Under the pieces are notes generated by a model, which ran no database searches, had not been told where the DNA came from, and was given only the letters and a program-made list of their open reading frames with translations. Shown here one piece after another: positions 1-6,418 of a DNA stretch of 62,317 bases (position 1 is its first letter; the number at the start of each line of letters is the position of its first letter). The translations under genes were made by a program, and so were the position numbers. The DNA comes from an uncultured Eubacteriales bacterium (GTDB lineage: Bacteria > Bacillota > Clostridia > Oscillospirales > Oscillospiraceae), in contig UQXI01000014.1 of NCBI GenBank assembly GCA_900544975.1, forward strand, positions 1 through 62,317, written 5' to 3'.

Positions 1-31
1 GCATTCAAGCAGCTTTCCGGCAAATAGGCAT

Positions 32-167
32 AAAATTATCCCCCTCCCGCAGTTTCGGCTGCTGGGAGGGGGATTTTCTTACTTTGTGCAGAATGCCCCC
101 GCGAGGGGACGGAAACTTCCTGCTTTTGCCAACGTTTCAATTCACGCCCCACGGGGGGCGATGGGCA
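32..167 (-). ncRNA. CRISPR-repeat-like small RNA unit 1 (E1)
   Basis: Read leftward, this is a complete small transcription unit of about 135 nt. It starts just below a near-consensus promoter (174-202). It contains a CRISPR-repeat-like segment (162 down to 134) with a 6-bp CGCCCC/GGGGCG hairpin followed by TGAATTGAAAC, the 3' end typical of type I-C/I-B repeats. Then come a 23-nt spacer-like stretch (133-111), a second GC hairpin (110-95, GTCCCC/GGGGGC) and an intrinsic terminator (72-40). The segment 110-82 has the same 29-nt length as the repeat but matches it only at about half its positions, so it may be a degenerate second repeat. No cas gene lies in the window. The structure is directly visible; a link to CreA-type or RNA anti-CRISPR RNAs is inference. 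Confidence 0.6.
40..80 (-). terminator. Terminator of RNA unit E1
   Basis: A 13-bp GC-rich stem with one bulged base (40-52 with 59-72) is followed on the minus strand by ATAATTTTAT. On the plus strand the same hairpin is followed by ATTTTCTT, so it may also stop rightward transcription arriving from outside the window. Confidence 0.7.
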
Positions 168-173
168 GTAACT

Positions 174-202
174 ATTGTAGCACGCCGCACAGTGCGCGTC
201 AA
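174..202 (-). promoter_or_regulatory. Sigma-A promoter for RNA unit E1
   Basis: On the minus strand a TTGACG -35 box (202-197) and TACAAT -10 box (179-174) are separated by 17 bp. The predicted start near 167 lies just ahead of the CRISPR-repeat-like hairpin. Its -35 box is about 20 bp from the -35 box of the divergent promoter for the gene at 304, so the two promoters are back to back. Confidence 0.7.
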
Positions 203-222
203 GAATTTTTTTGAAAAAGCTC

Positions 223-303
223 TTGACAAAATCTGAAATTTCTGCTATAATAAAAGCACGTTGAGGGGGACGGCAAGTCCCCCGGAAATAGGGAGGACCG
301 AGA
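223..303 (+). promoter_or_regulatory. Consensus promoter and leader hairpin, copy 1
   Basis: TTGACA (223-228), a 17-bp spacer and TATAAT (246-251) form a perfect sigma-A promoter. The leader contains a 7-bp hairpin at 265-283 (GGGGGAC, loop GGCAA, GTCCCCC) and a GGGAGG ribosome binding site at 291-296, 7 bases before the ATG at 304. Almost the same promoter and hairpin recur at 2024-2106. Confidence 0.85.
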
Positions 304-1254
304 ATGGAAATTAACGTATGCGGGAAAAGCGTAGTTGTTGACGACAACAGCGCAGAACTGATCGACAGAGATCTGCGCGTTGAGGGGACCGTAGATGGTA
401 TCCCCGTGGAGCTAAAATACTTTGTCCCCTGGGCGGATCAGTCCGGGGACCAGTACACCTGGTACCCGGCGAACCCAGTGGGCATAAAACTGTCGTCCCA
501 GGCATTTTACCGGGAATACGGAGAACGGCCCGACTTCGGAGAGATCAAAGCGTGGATAGCGGATGCTGATCAGCAGATGTCCCGCGAATTCGAAGCCTGG
601 CGGCCCCGGAACTTTATATTCCACAGCCGGGAAACTACGCTTCCAGACGGCTTTCATGTCCGGCCCGGGTTCGTCTCCTTCCGGCTGGGAGGGGATCTCT
701 ACCACTCTTCCGCCTGGGTGGATTTCGGTAGCGACAGCTGTCTGTATGCCTACCGGAAGACACCGGACGGAGACTTCCAGCGGGAAGACCTCTGGGAGAG
801 TGATTTCACTGGGTGTGACAGAGATACACTCAGCGAAATCATAAGTATACTTTATAGCGATTATTATGAAGCTGAACCAGAGATGTACCCTTCCGGTGTG
901 CAGGCGTTCCCGGAGCTGATGGAGGCTTTGGGGGAGCTTCTGGGCGACGAGGACGGGAAATTCTCGATCGTGACGGCGGACCACACCGCCGGGCGGGCGG
1001 AGAACACTAACGGCGGAGCGTATGTGCGCCGTACACAGTTCCGGTATACCGGCGAACGTCGCTTCTACACCCGCGAGGTGTGGTCCTGCGACGGGGACCT
1101 CCGGCCAATGCCGGAGTGGTACCGGGTGAGCAGCGGGGTATTCATCCGGGAGTTCACCGACGCGGTTCGGCAAAATGCCGAGCTGGAGGACTACGCCAGC
1201 CCGGCGCTATCAGAGCTTGCGAAGCTCCTGGCACGGGAGGGGGTGATCGAATGA
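304..1254 (+). CDS. Hypothetical protein, first gene of accessory cassette
   Basis: This 316-residue soluble, acidic, aromatic-rich protein has no signal peptide or membrane segment, and I do not recognise its family. The start is fixed by the GGGAGG site at 291-296. Its TGA overlaps the ATG of the next gene (ATGA), so the two are probably translationally coupled. It follows one of two duplicated promoter-leader modules and lies next to the divergent RNA unit E1, so a regulatory link is possible. Codon use is GC-rich like the flanks. A real gene is likely; the function is unknown. Confidence 0.8.
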   Translation: MEINVCGKSVVVDDNSAELIDRDLRVEGTVDGIPVELKYFVPWADQSGDQYTWYPANPVGIKLSSQAFYREYGERPDFGEIKAWIADADQQMSREFEAWRPRNFIFHSRETTLPDGFHVRPGFVSFRLGGDLYHSSAWVDFGSDSCLYAYRKTPDGDFQREDLWESDFTGCDRDTLSEIISILYSDYYEAEPEMYPSGVQAFPELMEALGELLGDEDGKFSIVTADHTAGRAENTNGGAYVRRTQFRYTGERRFYTREVWSCDGDLRPMPEWYRVSSGVFIREFTDAVRQNAELEDYASPALSELAKLLAREGVIE

Positions 1255-1694
1255 GCCACAACTACAAGTCCCCCCGGCGCGGGGGCCGGGGGGTGACCCG
1301 GGCGGCACAACTGCGAATTGCGGCCGGGCTGACACAAAAAGAGCTTGCAACCCGTGCGGGGGTGTCCCTGGCAGTGATCCAGGGGATCGAATACGCCGAC
1401 CGCCAGCCGCGAGTTGATTCGCTGCAGTTGGTGGCTGCGGCCCTGGGAGCCCGCAATCCCCTGGAGCTGCTGGAGCCTGCGGAGCTGATTCCAGCGGACC
1501 CGGCAGAACCGGGCGAAGCAGACCGGGTCCGCGCGAAGGAGTATCGCGGAATTCACTGGGACCGGGCTAATCGATCCTGGGTAGTGGCGCTGCGTACCGG
1601 GGGCGTATCCCGCCGGTACGGAAGTAGCAAAAATCTGGATGATGCAATCCAGATTTGGACAGCTGCAAAAGAACAAGTGAAAGGGCAGGGGTAA
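1251..1694 (+). CDS. HTH (XRE-type) protein with C-terminal AP2-like domain
   Basis: The product has 147 residues. Residues about 20-70 form an XRE/Cro-type helix-turn-helix (AAGLTQKELATRAGVSLAVI). Residues about 98-145 (RGIHWDRANRSWVVAL followed by basic residues and a final helix) resemble the AP2-like DNA-binding domains of phage and integrase-type proteins. I chose ATG 1251, which overlaps the upstream stop codon, because an upstream extension would lie wholly inside the previous gene. A DNA-binding regulator of the cassette is likely. The two-domain build is seen in the sequence; self-regulation is inferred. Confidence 0.8.
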   Translation: MSHNYKSPRRGGRGVTRAAQLRIAAGLTQKELATRAGVSLAVIQGIEYADRQPRVDSLQLVAAALGARNPLELLEPAELIPADPAEPGEADRVRAKEYRGIHWDRANRSWVVALRTGGVSRRYGSSKNLDDAIQIWTAAKEQVKGQG

Positions 1695-1695
1695 A

Positions 1696-1995
1696 ATGGA
1701 AAGACTTGAATTAAATTTAGTTTGCTACGGGTATGAATCCGAGGAGTTATTTTTCGGGGTTGCTGAAGATTTTTACGGCAATGCTGAGATCATCCCCGGG
1801 CCAGAGTACCGAGAGTATGAGTGCCTGTACGAATATCGCGTGTCGGTGATCCCCGCGGTCCCTGGCCGGACAGAGCGGGACCGCCTGCGAAACATCCGTG
1901 AGCAGATTGAGCTGGATATGGTTCGTCGCGGCCTAGCTGAATGGGTGGATAGCGACGAGCCCGGGTGCGCGCCGGATCTGCATCTTATTGTCTGA
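1696..1995 (+). CDS. Hypothetical 99-residue protein
   Basis: An acidic, tyrosine- and glutamate-rich protein of unrecognised family, starting one base after the stop codon of the HTH gene and so probably in the same transcript. No signal peptide, membrane segment or cysteine motif is visible. The stop codon lies within a short AT-rich inverted repeat (1991-2006) followed by five T residues, which may act as a weak terminator before the second promoter copy. Confidence 0.7.
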   Translation: MERLELNLVCYGYESEELFFGVAEDFYGNAEIIPGPEYREYECLYEYRVSVIPAVPGRTERDRLRNIREQIELDMVRRGLAEWVDSDEPGCAPDLHLIV

Positions 1996-2023
1996 AAAAT
2001 TTCAGATTTTTCGGAAAAAGCTC

Positions 2024-2106
2024 TTGACAAAATCGGGAAAATCTGATATAATAAAAGCACATCGAGGGGGACAGCAAGTCCCCCAGAAAATAGGAGGAAA
2101 CAAAAA
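2024..2106 (+). promoter_or_regulatory. Consensus promoter and leader hairpin, copy 2
   Basis: TTGACA (2024-2029), a 17-bp spacer and TATAAT (2047-2052) are followed by a hairpin at 2066-2084 (GGGGGAC, loop AGCAA, GTCCCCC) and an AGGAGG site at 2092-2097. The module differs from copy 1 at only a few bases, including the spacer and one loop base, so the two genes probably share one control signal. Confidence 0.85.
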
Positions 2107-2391
2107 ATGGCGAACATTGATGCTATCCTGGCTAAATTCACACGTGAGGAAATCTCCGCTACAGCGGCGCAGACGCAGACCTACCCCGAATACTCGGGGC
2201 GCACCGACGAGATCTTTGCAGACCTTTCGACTGGAAAATTCCGCGTGATCCAGTCGGTGGACGGGTACACCGTAAGCACCGACCCGGATCTAATCAAAGT
2301 CTGCAATTCCGCGCACAAAATGAGCGCGGAAGAACTAGCCAAGGAATTGGCGTTCGCGGTGAAAATTCACATCGAGCATGCCGAGCGCTGA
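2107..2391 (+). CDS. Hypothetical 94-residue protein
   Basis: A small soluble protein starting with MANIDAILAKFTREEI; no family recognised. It has its own consensus promoter and leader, the duplicate of that of the gene at 304, and a strong ribosome binding site (AGGAGG, 9 bases upstream). It ends just before a strong intrinsic terminator at 2399-2426. The matched leaders imply co-regulation with the 304-1995 genes. Confidence 0.8.
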   Translation: MANIDAILAKFTREEISATAAQTQTYPEYSGRTDEIFADLSTGKFRVIQSVDGYTVSTDPDLIKVCNSAHKMSAEELAKELAFAVKIHIEHAER

Positions 2392-2398
2392 GCCCTGC

Positions 2399-2426
2399 GC
2401 CGAGGGAGCGATCCCTCGGCCTTTTT
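2399..2426 (+). terminator. Intrinsic terminator after the 94-residue gene
   Basis: A 9-bp stem GCCGAGGGA/TCCCTCGGC with a GCGA tetraloop is followed by CTTTTT. It sits 8 bases after the stop codon. Confidence 0.9.
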
Positions 2427-2428
2427 AT

Positions 2429-2546
2429 GCCCACCTCACGGTGGCGCGACTTGAAACATAAAAAATGATAGCAGGCCCCAAAAAAGGGGCCCGCTACCAT
2501 AACCTTTCTTCGCGGCCACTTGACGGGGGTGGCCGCTTTTATTTTA
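2429..2546 (+). ncRNA. CRISPR-repeat-like RNA unit 2 (E2)
   Basis: This stretch repeats the architecture of E1 on the opposite strand. It has a small hairpin CCACC-TCAC-GGTGG followed by CGCGACTTGAAAC (2431-2457), an A-rich spacer-like stretch (2458-2473), a second GC hairpin GGCCCC/GGGGCC (2474-2491), a linker of about 20 nt and an intrinsic terminator (2512-2546). Its segment GCGCGACTTGAAAC matches GCGTGAATTGAAAC of E1 at 12 of 14 positions. I see no clear promoter of its own, so it may come from read-through of the terminator at 2399. A genuine RNA is likely; its role is unknown. Confidence 0.5.
2512..2546 (+). terminator. Terminator of RNA unit E2
   Basis: The 8-bp stem GCGGCCAC/GTGGCCGC with a 9-nt loop is followed by TTTTATTTTA. 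Since a good terminator already lies at 2399, a second rightward terminator here supports a separate transcript between them. Confidence 0.8.
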
Positions 2547-2735
2547 GCATGGGCGTGCGGTGATGACAAGTGGTAAGGGCTGGAAAGATTGGGATATTGC
2601 CGCGTTGCCATTGCCACTTTTATTGCCATTTTGGGTTGCAATACCGCTTTTTTGATTGCTGTTGGCGAAATGGCGTTGCAAATTTGATGCTGCGAAATGT
2701 TCCAGAATCACGGAATAGGCGGAAAAATCATAGAA

Positions 2736-2769
2736 AAAACCGCCCAGATCGTGAAATCTAGACGGTTTT
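2736..2769 (-). terminator. Terminator of tRNA-Ser
   Basis: On the minus strand a hairpin with AAAACCG/CGGTTTT outer pairs and a TCTAGAT/ATCTGGG inner part lies a few bases after the tRNA 3' end and runs into TTTTTTC. Confidence 0.75.
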
Positions 2770-2772
2770 GTG

Positions 2773-2863
2773 TGGCGGAGATGGAGGGATTTGAACCCCC
2801 GCACGCCTTTCGGCGCCTATCGGATTTCGAATCCGAACCCTTCAGCCACTTGGGTACATCTCC
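2773..2863 (-). tRNA. tRNA-Ser (CGA anticodon)
   Basis: The minus strand folds into a class II tRNA: acceptor GGAGATG/CATCTCC, D arm, anticodon stem TCGGA/TCCGA enclosing TTCGAAA (anticodon CGA), a long variable arm (GGCGCC/GGCGTG region) typical of serine tRNA, the T arm with GGTTCAAATCC, and an encoded CCA at 2775-2773. It reads UCG codons. Confidence 0.95.
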
Positions 2864-2897
2864 ATTTCAACTTGCGGTGCAATTCGGCACCTTATGT

Positions 2898-2925
2898 ATT
2901 ATAGCAGGATATTGGAAAAAAGCAA
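2898..2925 (-). promoter_or_regulatory. Promoter of tRNA-Ser
   Basis: On the minus strand TTGCTT (2925-2920), a 16-bp spacer and TATAAT (2903-2898) precede the tRNA by about 30 bases. Confidence 0.75.
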
Positions 2926-3053
2926 CCCCTTTTATTGTGCAATCTTACGCCGTTCTGTAGGCGCTGGGAGTATCTGGCAGCACCGCCCTGAAACAAGGCA
3001 TGGCACATCGTTGTCAATTCTGCCTCTCTTGCCGGGAAAATACCGGAAAACAG

Positions 3054-3082
3054 TTGATTTCCCTCCAGATTTCCGATATAAT
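3054..3082 (+). promoter_or_regulatory. Promoter of glycyl-tRNA synthetase gene
   Basis: TTGATT (3054-3059), 17 bp and TATAAT (3077-3082). The predicted leader is only about 40 nt, too short for a T-box, so this synthetase gene does not appear to be T-box controlled. Confidence 0.75.
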
Positions 3083-3131
3083 ATGTCCTTAGATTTGAAA
3101 AGATGATGACCGCTTGCAGGAGGGAACCGAT

Positions 3132-4562
3132 ATGCTGAAAAATGCGGATAAAACCATGGAGAAGATTGTAGCCCTGTGCAAAAATCGGGGCTTTGTATTT
3201 GCCGGCTCGGAAATTTACGGTGGGCTGGCCAACACCTGGGACTATGGCCCTCTGGGTGTGGAGCTGAAAAACAATGTGAAGCGGGCCTGGTGGAAGAAGT
3301 TTGTCCAGGAGAGTCCTTACAATGTGGGTCAGGACGCTGCCATCTTGATGAATCCCCAGGTCTGGGTGGCCTCTGGCCATGTCAATACCTTCAACGATCC
3401 GCTGATTGACTGCAAGGCCTGCAAAATGCGGCACCGGGCGGATCAGCTCATTGAGAGCTACCTCACTGCCAACGGCATTGAGGACGTCAATGTGGAGGCC
3501 ATGGACAACGACAGTCTGGTGGCTTACATCCGGGAGAAGCAGATCCCCTGCCCTGGCTGCGGCAAATCCGACTTCACCGATATCCGGAAGTTCAACCTCA
3601 TGTTCAAAACTCACCAAGGCGTGACAGAGGATTCCGCCGCCGAGGTGTACCTTCGGCCGGAAACTGCCCAGGGCATTTTCGTAAACTTCAACAACCTGCT
3701 CCGTACCACCCGGCGGAAGCTGCCCTTTGGCGTGTGTCAGATCGGCAAAAGCTTCCGTAACGAGATCACCCCGGGCAACTTCACCTTCCGGACCCGGGAG
3801 TTCGAGCAAATGGAGCTGGAATTCTTCTGCAAGCCCGGCACCGACCTGGAGTGGTTCCAATATTGGCGGAACTTCTGCCACCAGTGGTTGCTGAACCTGG
3901 GCATACAGGAGGAAAACCTGCGGCTCCGGGATCACACAGCAGAAGAGCTGTGCTTCTATTCCAAGGCCACCACAGACTTCGAATTCCTCTTCCCCTTCGG
4001 CTGGGGTGAGCTCTGGGGCGTGGCTGACCGCACCGATTACGACCTGACCCAGCACGAGAAAACCTCTGGCCAGGATCTGAAATACTTTGACCAGGAGACT
4101 GGGGAGCACTATGTCCCCTACGTAGTGGAGCCCTCCCTGGGCGCCGACCGGGTTACCCTGGCCTTCCTCATTGACGCCTACGACGAAGAGGTGGTGGGTC
4201 AGGACAAGAAGGGGGCCGACGATGTCCGCACCGTCCTGCATCTGCATCCCGCTTTGGCCCCTTATAAGGCTGCCATCCTGCCCCTGTCCAAGAAGCTCTC
4301 CGGCAAGGCCGAAGAAATTTATCATCAGCTGCAGAAGGATTTTATGGTGGACTTTGACGACGCCGGCTCCATCGGCAAGCGGTACCGCCGCCAGGACGAG
4401 ATCGGCACCCCCCTGTGCATCACCGTAGACTTCCAGACGGTGGGCGATGAAAATACTCCCGCCGATCACTGCGTCACCGTCCGGGACCGGGACACCATGG
4501 AGCAGGTCCGGATTCCCATCAAGGGCCTGAAGGCTTATATCCAGGAAAAAATGGCATTTTAA
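3132..4562 (+). CDS. glyS: Glycyl-tRNA synthetase (alpha2, class II)
   Basis: Charges tRNA-Gly with glycine in the cytoplasm. The 476-residue length and class II motifs (GLANTWDYGPLGVELKNN near the start, the RPETAQGIF motif, and EPSLGADR near the end) identify the single-chain dimeric enzyme rather than the separate alpha and beta chains. A CxxC-type pair (CPGCGKSD) is present in the insertion. I chose ATG 3132 because AGGAGGG ends 7 bases upstream; a longer reading from TTG 3114 would put that site inside the gene. Its own promoter lies at 3054-3082. Confidence 0.95.
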   Translation: MLKNADKTMEKIVALCKNRGFVFAGSEIYGGLANTWDYGPLGVELKNNVKRAWWKKFVQESPYNVGQDAAILMNPQVWVASGHVNTFNDPLIDCKACKMRHRADQLIESYLTANGIEDVNVEAMDNDSLVAYIREKQIPCPGCGKSDFTDIRKFNLMFKTHQGVTEDSAAEVYLRPETAQGIFVNFNNLLRTTRRKLPFGVCQIGKSFRNEITPGNFTFRTREFEQMELEFFCKPGTDLEWFQYWRNFCHQWLLNLGIQEENLRLRDHTAEELCFYSKATTDFEFLFPFGWGELWGVADRTDYDLTQHEKTSGQDLKYFDQETGEHYVPYVVEPSLGADRVTLAFLIDAYDEEVVGQDKKGADDVRTVLHLHPALAPYKAAILPLSKKLSGKAEEIYHQLQKDFMVDFDDAGSIGKRYRRQDEIGTPLCITVDFQTVGDENTPADHCVTVRDRDTMEQVRIPIKGLKAYIQEKMAF

Positions 4563-4595
4563 GCCCTGTCGAATTTTCCAAAGGAGGCGCACATC

Positions 4596-5294
4596 ATGTA
4601 CGCAGCAGACTTCAAGCAGAAAGCCCGGACCGCCCTCCAGGGGAAGTGGGCTTTGGCTGTCCTGACCGCACTTGCCGCCGCCATTCTGGGGGCAGAGGTT
4701 TTTCCCTTCGATCTGAGAGTTCGCGTAAACATAGAGCCCAATCAGCCACTGATTCTATATTCTCAGTTGACCCCCATCGAACACGGTATCATTGCCTTGT
4801 TTATCACGCTGTCAATCGTTGGCTTTTTCCTGTCCGGTGTCACGGAAGTGGGGTACTGTCGGTTTCAACTGAACCTTCTGGACGGGAAACCCGCCCAGCC
4901 AGATGATCTGTTCTCCCAATTTCGCCGTTTTGGGACCTGCTTCTGCCTGTACCTGATGAGACTCCTCTACATCTTCCTGTGGTCTCTGCTATTTTTCATT
5001 CCTGGCATCATTGCTGCCTATCGTTATGCCATGGCGCCTTATATTTTAGCGGAAAACCCCAGCTATACTGCCAGTGAGGCCATCAACTGCTCCAAAAAGA
5101 TGATGCACGGCTATAAAGCTCGCCTGTTTTGCTTGGAATTCAGTTTTCTCGGCTGGAAAATCCTGTCGGCCTTCACCTTTGGCATCGCCAATCTGTGGAT
5201 AAACCCCTACGTCTCCGTCTCCCGGGCCGCTTTCTACCGTTGGCTTTCCCGGGAGACCTCAGAAATCACTCCCCCAGCACAGCCCGCCCCCTGA
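4596..5294 (+). CDS. DUF975 family membrane protein
   Basis: A 232-residue integral membrane protein with about five hydrophobic segments and the family-type C-terminal stretch (YRYAMAPYILAENP, ASEAINCSKKMMHG). The family has no established biochemical role. ATG 4596 follows AAAGGAGG at 4580-4587. It lies 33 bases after glyS and probably shares its transcript. A long inverted repeat lies just downstream. Confidence 0.85.
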   Translation: MYAADFKQKARTALQGKWALAVLTALAAAILGAEVFPFDLRVRVNIEPNQPLILYSQLTPIEHGIIALFITLSIVGFFLSGVTEVGYCRFQLNLLDGKPAQPDDLFSQFRRFGTCFCLYLMRLLYIFLWSLLFFIPGIIAAYRYAMAPYILAENPSYTASEAINCSKKMMHGYKARLFCLEFSFLGWKILSAFTFGIANLWINPYVSVSRAAFYRWLSRETSEITPPAQPAP

Positions 5295-5324
5295 GCCTTC
5301 CACACAGGGTGATTTTAAAAATAT

Positions 5325-5385
5325 ACCGCTCCCTCTTAGGTAGACAACGCGTTGGAAACCGATTGTCTACCTAAGAGGGAGCGGT
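5325..5385 (+). terminator. Very long perfect inverted repeat between convergent genes
   Basis: Two perfectly complementary 23-base arms (5325-5347 and 5363-5385) flank a 15-base loop. It sits between the convergent DUF975 and dnaI-like genes. Downstream T-runs are weak on both strands (TCATTTT rightward, ATATTTTTAAAA leftward), so it probably works as a bidirectional terminator. The arm length is unusual for one and might mark a small inserted element. Confidence 0.6.
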
Positions 5386-5434
5386 TCATTTTGAAATAGC
5401 TCCGACATCAAAAATCACGGCGTGTCCCCATGGA

Positions 5435-6415
5435 CTATTTCCCCTGCATCAGCCGAATATCCTGCCCCACGAACGCCACCAAACGGTAGCTACCCAGGAG
5501 GCGGGAGGCGATTTGGGGGCTGTAGCGACGGGCAATGTCGTCTGACTGGAGGTTGGTGGAGACCACCGTAGGGCTGCTAGCCAGGAGGCGGTCGTTGAGG
5601 ACCGTATAAAGGGCGGAGCTTACAAACTGGGTGGTCATTTCCGTGCCCAGATCGTCAATGATCAGAAGGTCACAGGCCGTGTACTTCTCTGCCTGCCGCT
5701 TGGCCTCCTGAGAATCGGTAAATTTGGCCTCCTCCAGGCAGGAGAACAGGTGCACCGCTGTCTCATACACCACGCTATAGCCCCCATCGGCCACCGTCCG
5801 GGCGATGCAGGCAGACAAAAAGGTCTTTCCCAGGCCCGGATTGCCGTTGAGGAGCAAATTGCCCGACTTCATAGTGAAGCTCTGGGCATACCGGCGGCAG
5901 GTCTGAAGGGTACCAGCCATAACCGCCCGGGGGCTGACCCCCAGATTGGGGTCCGTCTGGTCGGAGTAATAGCTGAGGCGGAAGCCCTCGAAGGTCTCCC
6001 GGGCGGCGCCGGTGAGGAGGGTCAGCTCCTTCTTCTGCTCCTGACGGCACAGCTCCCGGAGGCACTCACACATCTGAGCCCCCACGTAACCGCTGCCGCC
6101 ACAGACCGTGCAAACCGGAGCATCTTCCAAAAAGCCCTCTTCGAAGTTGTCTTCGATCAGCCATTCCCGTTCCCGCTGCAGGTCCTGATTCTCCTGGCGG
6201 ATGCGGGCAAACTCCGCCTGAGGATCGCCCCCCTGTTGGAAGACCGTCTGGGCCGCCTGGGCCATGGTGAGGCGGAGGGCCCGGTCAATTTCTGCTAGCC
6301 GGGGCACCTGTCGGTAGGCCCGGCGCAGGTGCTCCGCATTTTCCGACTCCCGCTCCGCCTTGGCCTGGGCCAGACGCTCCCGGGCCCGACGCAGCACCTC
6401 TCCTGTGTATGCCAT
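5435..6415 (-). CDS. DnaC/DnaI-like helicase loader ATPase
   Basis: A 326-residue AAA+ protein likely to load the replicative DnaB helicase. It has a Walker A GNPGLGKTF near residue 193, a Walker B LLIIDDLGTE near residue 240, a sensor region (VVSTNL) and a C-terminal arginine-rich part (SRLLGS). A cysteine cluster (CTVCGGSGYVGAQMCECL) near residue 120 resembles the zinc-binding N-terminal part of DnaI. It lies three bases after the DnaD-like gene, the usual primosome pairing in clostridia. Gene symbol withheld because dnaC and dnaI are used inconsistently. Confidence 0.88.
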   Translation of the reverse strand: MAYTGEVLRRARERLAQAKAERESENAEHLRRAYRQVPRLAEIDRALRLTMAQAAQTVFQQGGDPQAEFARIRQENQDLQREREWLIEDNFEEGFLEDAPVCTVCGGSGYVGAQMCECLRELCRQEQKKELTLLTGAARETFEGFRLSYYSDQTDPNLGVSPRAVMAGTLQTCRRYAQSFTMKSGNLLLNGNPGLGKTFLSACIARTVADGGYSVVYETAVHLFSCLEEAKFTDSQEAKRQAEKYTACDLLIIDDLGTEMTTQFVSSALYTVLNDRLLASSPTVVSTNLQSDDIARRYSPQIASRLLGSYRLVAFVGQDIRLMQGK

Positions 6416-6418
6416 TCG

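Noticed and set aside
82..162. A conventional CRISPR array at the left end
   Set aside because: Only one clear repeat-like segment exists; at the normal spacer length of about 35 bases no second repeat appears, and a promoter and terminator enclose the unit.
243..263. A protospacer for the E1 spacer in the promoter of the 304 gene
   Set aside because: Only AAAAGCA matches, outside the seed and without a TTC PAM, so the similarity is not convincing.
1991..2011. A terminator after the 99-residue gene
   Set aside because: The stem is only six or seven A/T-rich pairs with a tiny loop and overlaps the stop codon; kept as a weak possibility in the gene entry only.
3083..3131. A T-box or glycine riboswitch before glyS
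   Set aside because: The leader is only about 40 nt and shows no conserved motif.
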